Below are positions 59,976 to 64,000 of a DNA stretch of 64,000 nucleotides, piece after piece. Position numbers and translations under genes: made by a program. The notes below the pieces were generated by a model, which saw nothing but the letters and a program-made list of their open reading frames with translations, did no database searches and was not told the origin of the DNA. Source of the DNA: Larix kaempferi (lineage: Eukaryota; Streptophyta; Pinopsida; Pinales; Pinaceae); the NCBI GenBank assembly GCA_027924585.1, contig BSBM01001448.1:1922001-1986000 (forward strand), given 5' to 3'. The first letter of the stretch is position 1; every line of letters starts with the position of its first letter.

Positions 59976-60454
59976 GTCTAGATGGCGATCCTTATCTGGA
60001 TTGCTCCATAGAAAGTCAAAAGATAAAAACCACCAAAACATTCTACTTTTTCAGTTAATTTCTTATTAAATCCTGTCAAAATCACGTCTGAAAATTACAG
60101 TTTGTGTAATTTTACAATATCAACAATCAGAGTAGTCTTTCCTAAACTAAATGCCATATTTTAAAACTACCCAAATCACCTACAATTTCAGTGATTTTTC
60201 TACTACCAAATTCTAACAACTTAGAGCCAAATTAATTTTAGACTTTCAAATGGTTATTAAATGTTTTATTTATAATCTTAGCAAAACTAATTAATATATT
60301 CAATGCCTTAAAATTTTCGTGATGAATTTTTTTATTTAAATATATATTATATTTTTTAATATATAAAATTTTGAGCAAATTCATCATGTTTCCTTTTATC
60401 CTTTGGCCTCATCTCTTAAAACAAAACATTATTCTAAAACTCTTTTCAAGTAAT

Positions 60455-60935
60455 GTACATTTCTTCTTTTACACATCATGTAAGTATTGGTTACACAATT
60501 TTTGGCATGGGTTTCCAAGTTAAATTTTTTTCCCTACTATTTACTAGGGAACAAAATGTTAATCCAAACTCTTTATTTTATGATTTTCAATTATGTAATT
60601 TACAATACTTCTTTTACACACTTATTTGTTACACAATTTTTTATACATGCTTATTTGCTACACAATTTTTGGCATGGGTTTCAAGGTAAATTTTTTTCCA
60701 TACAATATAGTAGGGAACAAAATGTTAATCCAAGAACTCTTTAGTTTATGATTTTTAATTATGTAAAGTACAATATTTCTTTTACACATCATGTAAGTAT
60801 TGGGTACACAATTTTTGGTAAAGGTTTCATTTTTTTTCCTTACTAATAACTAAGGAGCAAAATGTTAATAAAAAAAATCTTTATTTTATGATTTCTAATT
60901 ATGTAATTTACAATATTTCTTTTACAAGACATATG
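60455..60935. repeat. Three diverged tandem copies of about 150-165 bp
   Basis: Shared blocks TTACACAATTTTTGGCATGG (about 60491, 60658 and, altered, 60804), GGGAACAAAATGTTAATCCAA and TTATGATTTTNAATTATGTAA recur in order. Confidence 0.8.
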
Positions 60936-63294
60936 TTATATATAATCTAACAAGTGGGGTTGCATAGCAACGAGTCCTTCCTTTTAGTTTTTGTGTTTTA
61001 TTGACTTAAGAAACGGGTCTTTTGTAAGTTATCTAGTAGAGCAAAACCTAAGTCTAGGGTAGAGTGAAAGCAAGCATATGAGAGCATGTACAAGTATTAG
61101 GAGCAAGAGCATATACATGTACAACACACTAGTAAACCTTCAATTGTCGCTGTTATCTATTGAGCTACCTTCGATTATCACCAATAGTTACAAATTCTCT
61201 CATCAAGAGTTTTCAAGAATGCCCAGAACTAAAGTGCACAAAGTAGCATGTGGGCATGTGGACATCAATTGCAAGTGTTGAGAGTTATAAAGATATTGTA
61301 CCTATATTTGCTAGTCGAAAACATAGATTCGGTGTGTGTGATAGCTTTGAAAACATAGATTCGGTGAGTAATGTCTGCATGCCCTAGAATAAGAGAAGCT
61401 AAGGTCATAGATGGGCAACTTGACTGAACAATGACTTGAACCTTTTGCAAATTTCCTTTGATGGTTAATAACATTGGTAATTTCCGCTTGCTAGTTATGA
61501 CAAAAAAGTAGAGCTCTTTGGATCTAGCTTTAGCACTTTGCATATGAGTTAGTGAATAAGTCTTGAATTTTTGGCTTTTATAACTTCATGATGATATAAA
61601 GTTGAGGTTATGCATGATGTTTAAGAAGCATGACATCAATGTTTTGAATTTTAGTGCTTTGGTTATGAATGTTGTTAGTGCTTGCGCATTTTAATAAAGA
61701 TCTAGAGCTCGACTTATGAATACATTGTATATTGTGGTGTCATAAGTAATACGATGAATCTCTTGTGGAAATTTAATATAGTCTGTAGTGCTTGTGCTCC
61801 TCAAAAATGTATTTTGTTTTTGTGCTTTGTTTCAGAAGCAAAAAAGGCTTATGTTGCTAGTCTTCCTTACTGCTTGTTAAGTTTAAGGGCATTGGCTTTA
61901 TGCATTAAGGGGAGATAGCTAGAGAGCTATTCCATGCTTAATGCTCCTTGATGTGATTTAATGCTTGTTGAGGTTCACTGTGGTCTCTGTGTTCATTCAT
62001 GCTTTTATTATTGTTTTTTCTTCAATAATGTTGAATCAAATGCAATGCTCATGTAGACTTGTTTTTTTTACAACTAGATTCAAGGTTACTAAAAAGGGCA
62101 ACTTGGTAGCAATAATAGATTGAGTGTTACTATGGTAGGACCTTGATAATGAGTTGCATTATGTATTTCCGCTTACATAACTACACCTGTGGGTGTTTCT
62201 GCCACTGGGGTTTCAATTCATGTCTATGAAGCAGCCCTTGAGGCACATATCCGAATCCGTTGAATAAGCACCACCCATGCCTATAACATATAGTTATCTA
62301 TTTGATAGCTCTAACAATTAATGATTTACAATTGAAAATTTTGGCTTTGATTGATTGAATTACAATACTAGGTGGAAGATGAGATTAAGTTTATCCAATC
62401 CAAAATCCAATTCTTTCTTGTTGATCGATAACTTTTCAAAGAAAAAGAAAATGAGCAATAATATGTCATCGAGTAGGTTTATCCAATTGATCATCGAGTC
62501 GAGGATAGATACAAAGAAAAATTGTCAAAAAGAAAGCATCCATTTATCTATATGCCACGGCTCACATAGGCATAGAAAGAAACAACTTTTGATTACATAC
62601 TACTAATTAATGTATTCTTTGTAGGTTCTCATATTTTCATATATAGAGGTCTCAAGTTTACTAAAATACCAAAAACATATTTGCTAAAGTAATTTTAGTA
62701 TTTTTATTTTATTTTATTAAAGTGTTTTGCACTAAGCATAATAATATAATAAAATAATGTTTAGTTGAACAAATTGGAGTCATTGTTACATGGTGGCCTT
62801 CGGAGATGCTTAGTCTTGGACTTCTTTCACTATGCTTTATATAGTGGAAGTAGTGAACAACGACACATACCTTGCTTTTAACTGTTGTCCTTCCTTTTAA
62901 GAAAATATTATATGTTCTAACATAAGCTCGAAAAAAGAGAACTCGACTAAAAACGAGAGAGATCGAACAAGTGCAAATATGGTCTATAAGATATATCTCC
63001 TTGGTCAGATTACAACGCCTCTTTCCTACTTAAATAGCTTAAAGGAGGAATTTAATCAACCAGTAATTGATCCGTCTCAAAGAGGCTAACATGAAAAGGG
63101 CTCACACGTTTGATTAGTCTCTTAAATGATTGGTCTCTTAAAGAGAAGAATGAATACATGGGCTTCCAACAGCCTCAATCGCCATTATCCTGTGGTTTAT
63201 TCATACCTTGTACATCTTTTTCCAAGTGGTAGCCAAATGCACACTTTGATAGCCAAATAACAATAGGATGGTTAGTCTTATCCACAAAGAATAA
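60936..63294. other. Sequence without recognised genes or repeats
   Basis: No frame with protein-like content beyond short chance frames, and no family signature seen by eye. Confidence 0.45.
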
Positions 63295-63429
63295 ATGTGG
63301 GAACCTTCAATAACTCACTTTTATCATTTTACTATGCCAAAGATTAATGAATTCGGGAAGGATTGCAAGAATGGAGATTCATCAGCACTTAAATTACGAG
63401 ACACTGCCAAAGACGTGAATAGCTGTGTG
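63295..63429 (+). other. Candidate exon (low confidence)
   Basis: Open segment with coding-like composition after an AG (63340): INEFGKDCKNGDSSALKLRD then TAKDVNSCV, ending before GTATGC. Family not recognised. Its phase does not fit the next candidate exon with the simplest splice sites. Confidence 0.25.
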
Positions 63430-63631
63430 GTATGCGGATTTCTATTTTAGAATATTTGCATTCAAAATATTGTATCAGGGTTTGTTACTACATGCATGTT
63501 TGCATCAAGTATACAGTGGGTGTGCATATCAGGTCTCTTCAAAGTGCGTTGGATTCTTTTGACTCGAATTAATTTGCATTTTTTTTTGTAGTATATCATG
63601 CCCAAATGAGTAATACATGCATGCCATGCAG

Positions 63632-63747
63632 GAGGGGTGATCAATGCCCTTGAAGGATATAAGCATCATGAAGTTGGGGCAATTGATGTAGATCGCCTTG
63701 ATATTGTGTGGGATGCAACAATGAAACATGGATTTAGGACTTCCTAA
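63632..63747 (+). other. Candidate terminal exon (low to moderate confidence)
   Basis: Follows an acceptor-like ATGCCATGCAG (ending 63631) and encodes [18 protein letters not shown] then [19 protein letters not shown] and TAA. The residue mix and codon use look like a real protein, unlike surrounding sequence. I do not recognise the family. It may be the last exon of a host gene or a captured gene fragment. Confidence 0.35.
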
Positions 63748-64000
63748 CAAAGTAACAAAATTCATTGATTGAAGGTATTTACATGCATAATGGCACAACT
63801 ACACTTATCCAAGGCTGCTTATTCTTTTAGTAATGAAACACCTACCTATTCTCATATATTAGTCTCAATGAATATTTTCAGTACACTGTACCAGCATGTT
63901 CATATTCAGTTTGATTTTTAACATGCAACTAGCAAGGAATGAATGAGAGGAATTTTAATAGTAGTTAAAGAATGTGTTTCATACTCTCTTAAGGTTGCTC
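63748..64000. other. Sequence without recognised features
   Basis: AT-rich; nothing identified up to the window end. Confidence 0.4.

Overview
The window is nuclear DNA from a plant with a large, repeat-rich genome. It is made almost entirely of LTR retrotransposons, with LINEs, one MITE-like insertion and little else. Plant-specific Ty3/gypsy lineages (Tat-type, Tekay-type chromovirus, an Athila-like pol), plant LINEs with a C-terminal RNase H and plant-style GT-AG intron signals all fit a seed plant. The deep nesting and low gene content would suit a gymnosperm, but no host gene in the window identifies the species. No rRNA, tRNA, CRISPR or prokaryotic feature was seen.

Layout. 1-1314: decayed Tat pro-RT on + strand. 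1315-6232: minus-strand Tat relative with an LTR and a gag-pro reading frame but no RT, RNase H or integrase. 6358-8588 plus 50163-50460: an older minus-strand Ty3/gypsy pol, cut in two by a Ty1/copia element at 8589-50162 (636-bp LTRs, TSD TTTGC). Inside that copia element is an array of exactly five tandem copies of a 1,626-bp unit (10381-47318). Three insertions sit in the array: a Tekay-like chromovirus (11354-20400, minus strand, TSD TCTTG) in copy 1; a roughly 290-bp MITE-like element (23762-24048) in copy 3; and a second chromovirus (24398-43851, TSD GAAAG), also in copy 3. The gag gene of that second chromovirus is itself split by a young Tat element (26176-41254, LTRs of 1,033 bp). 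Subtracting each insertion and its TSD restores every unit to exactly 1,626 bp.

The most notable cargo is in the Tat element. Downstream of pol it carries a second, catalytically complete RNase H. On the opposite strand it carries an intron-containing gene (36324-37558) whose exons join in frame and whose product resembles the plant mobile domain family. The ordinary pol RNase H of this element has lost catalytic residues, as expected if the second domain took over. The element also carries clusters of short hairpins built from CGCTACT/AGTAGCG in the LTRs, leader and antisense-gene leader.

50700-64000: a degraded LINE, a minus-strand copia tail, AT-rich sequence, a 5'-truncated LINE whose remaining 690-codon frame is open (57404-59476), a long inverted repeat, local tandem repeats and one or two short candidate exons near 63.3-63.7 kb. 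By-eye LTR comparison (rough counts: copia ~6%, inner chromovirus and Tekay ~2-3%, Tat ~1%) agrees with the order of insertion implied by the nesting.
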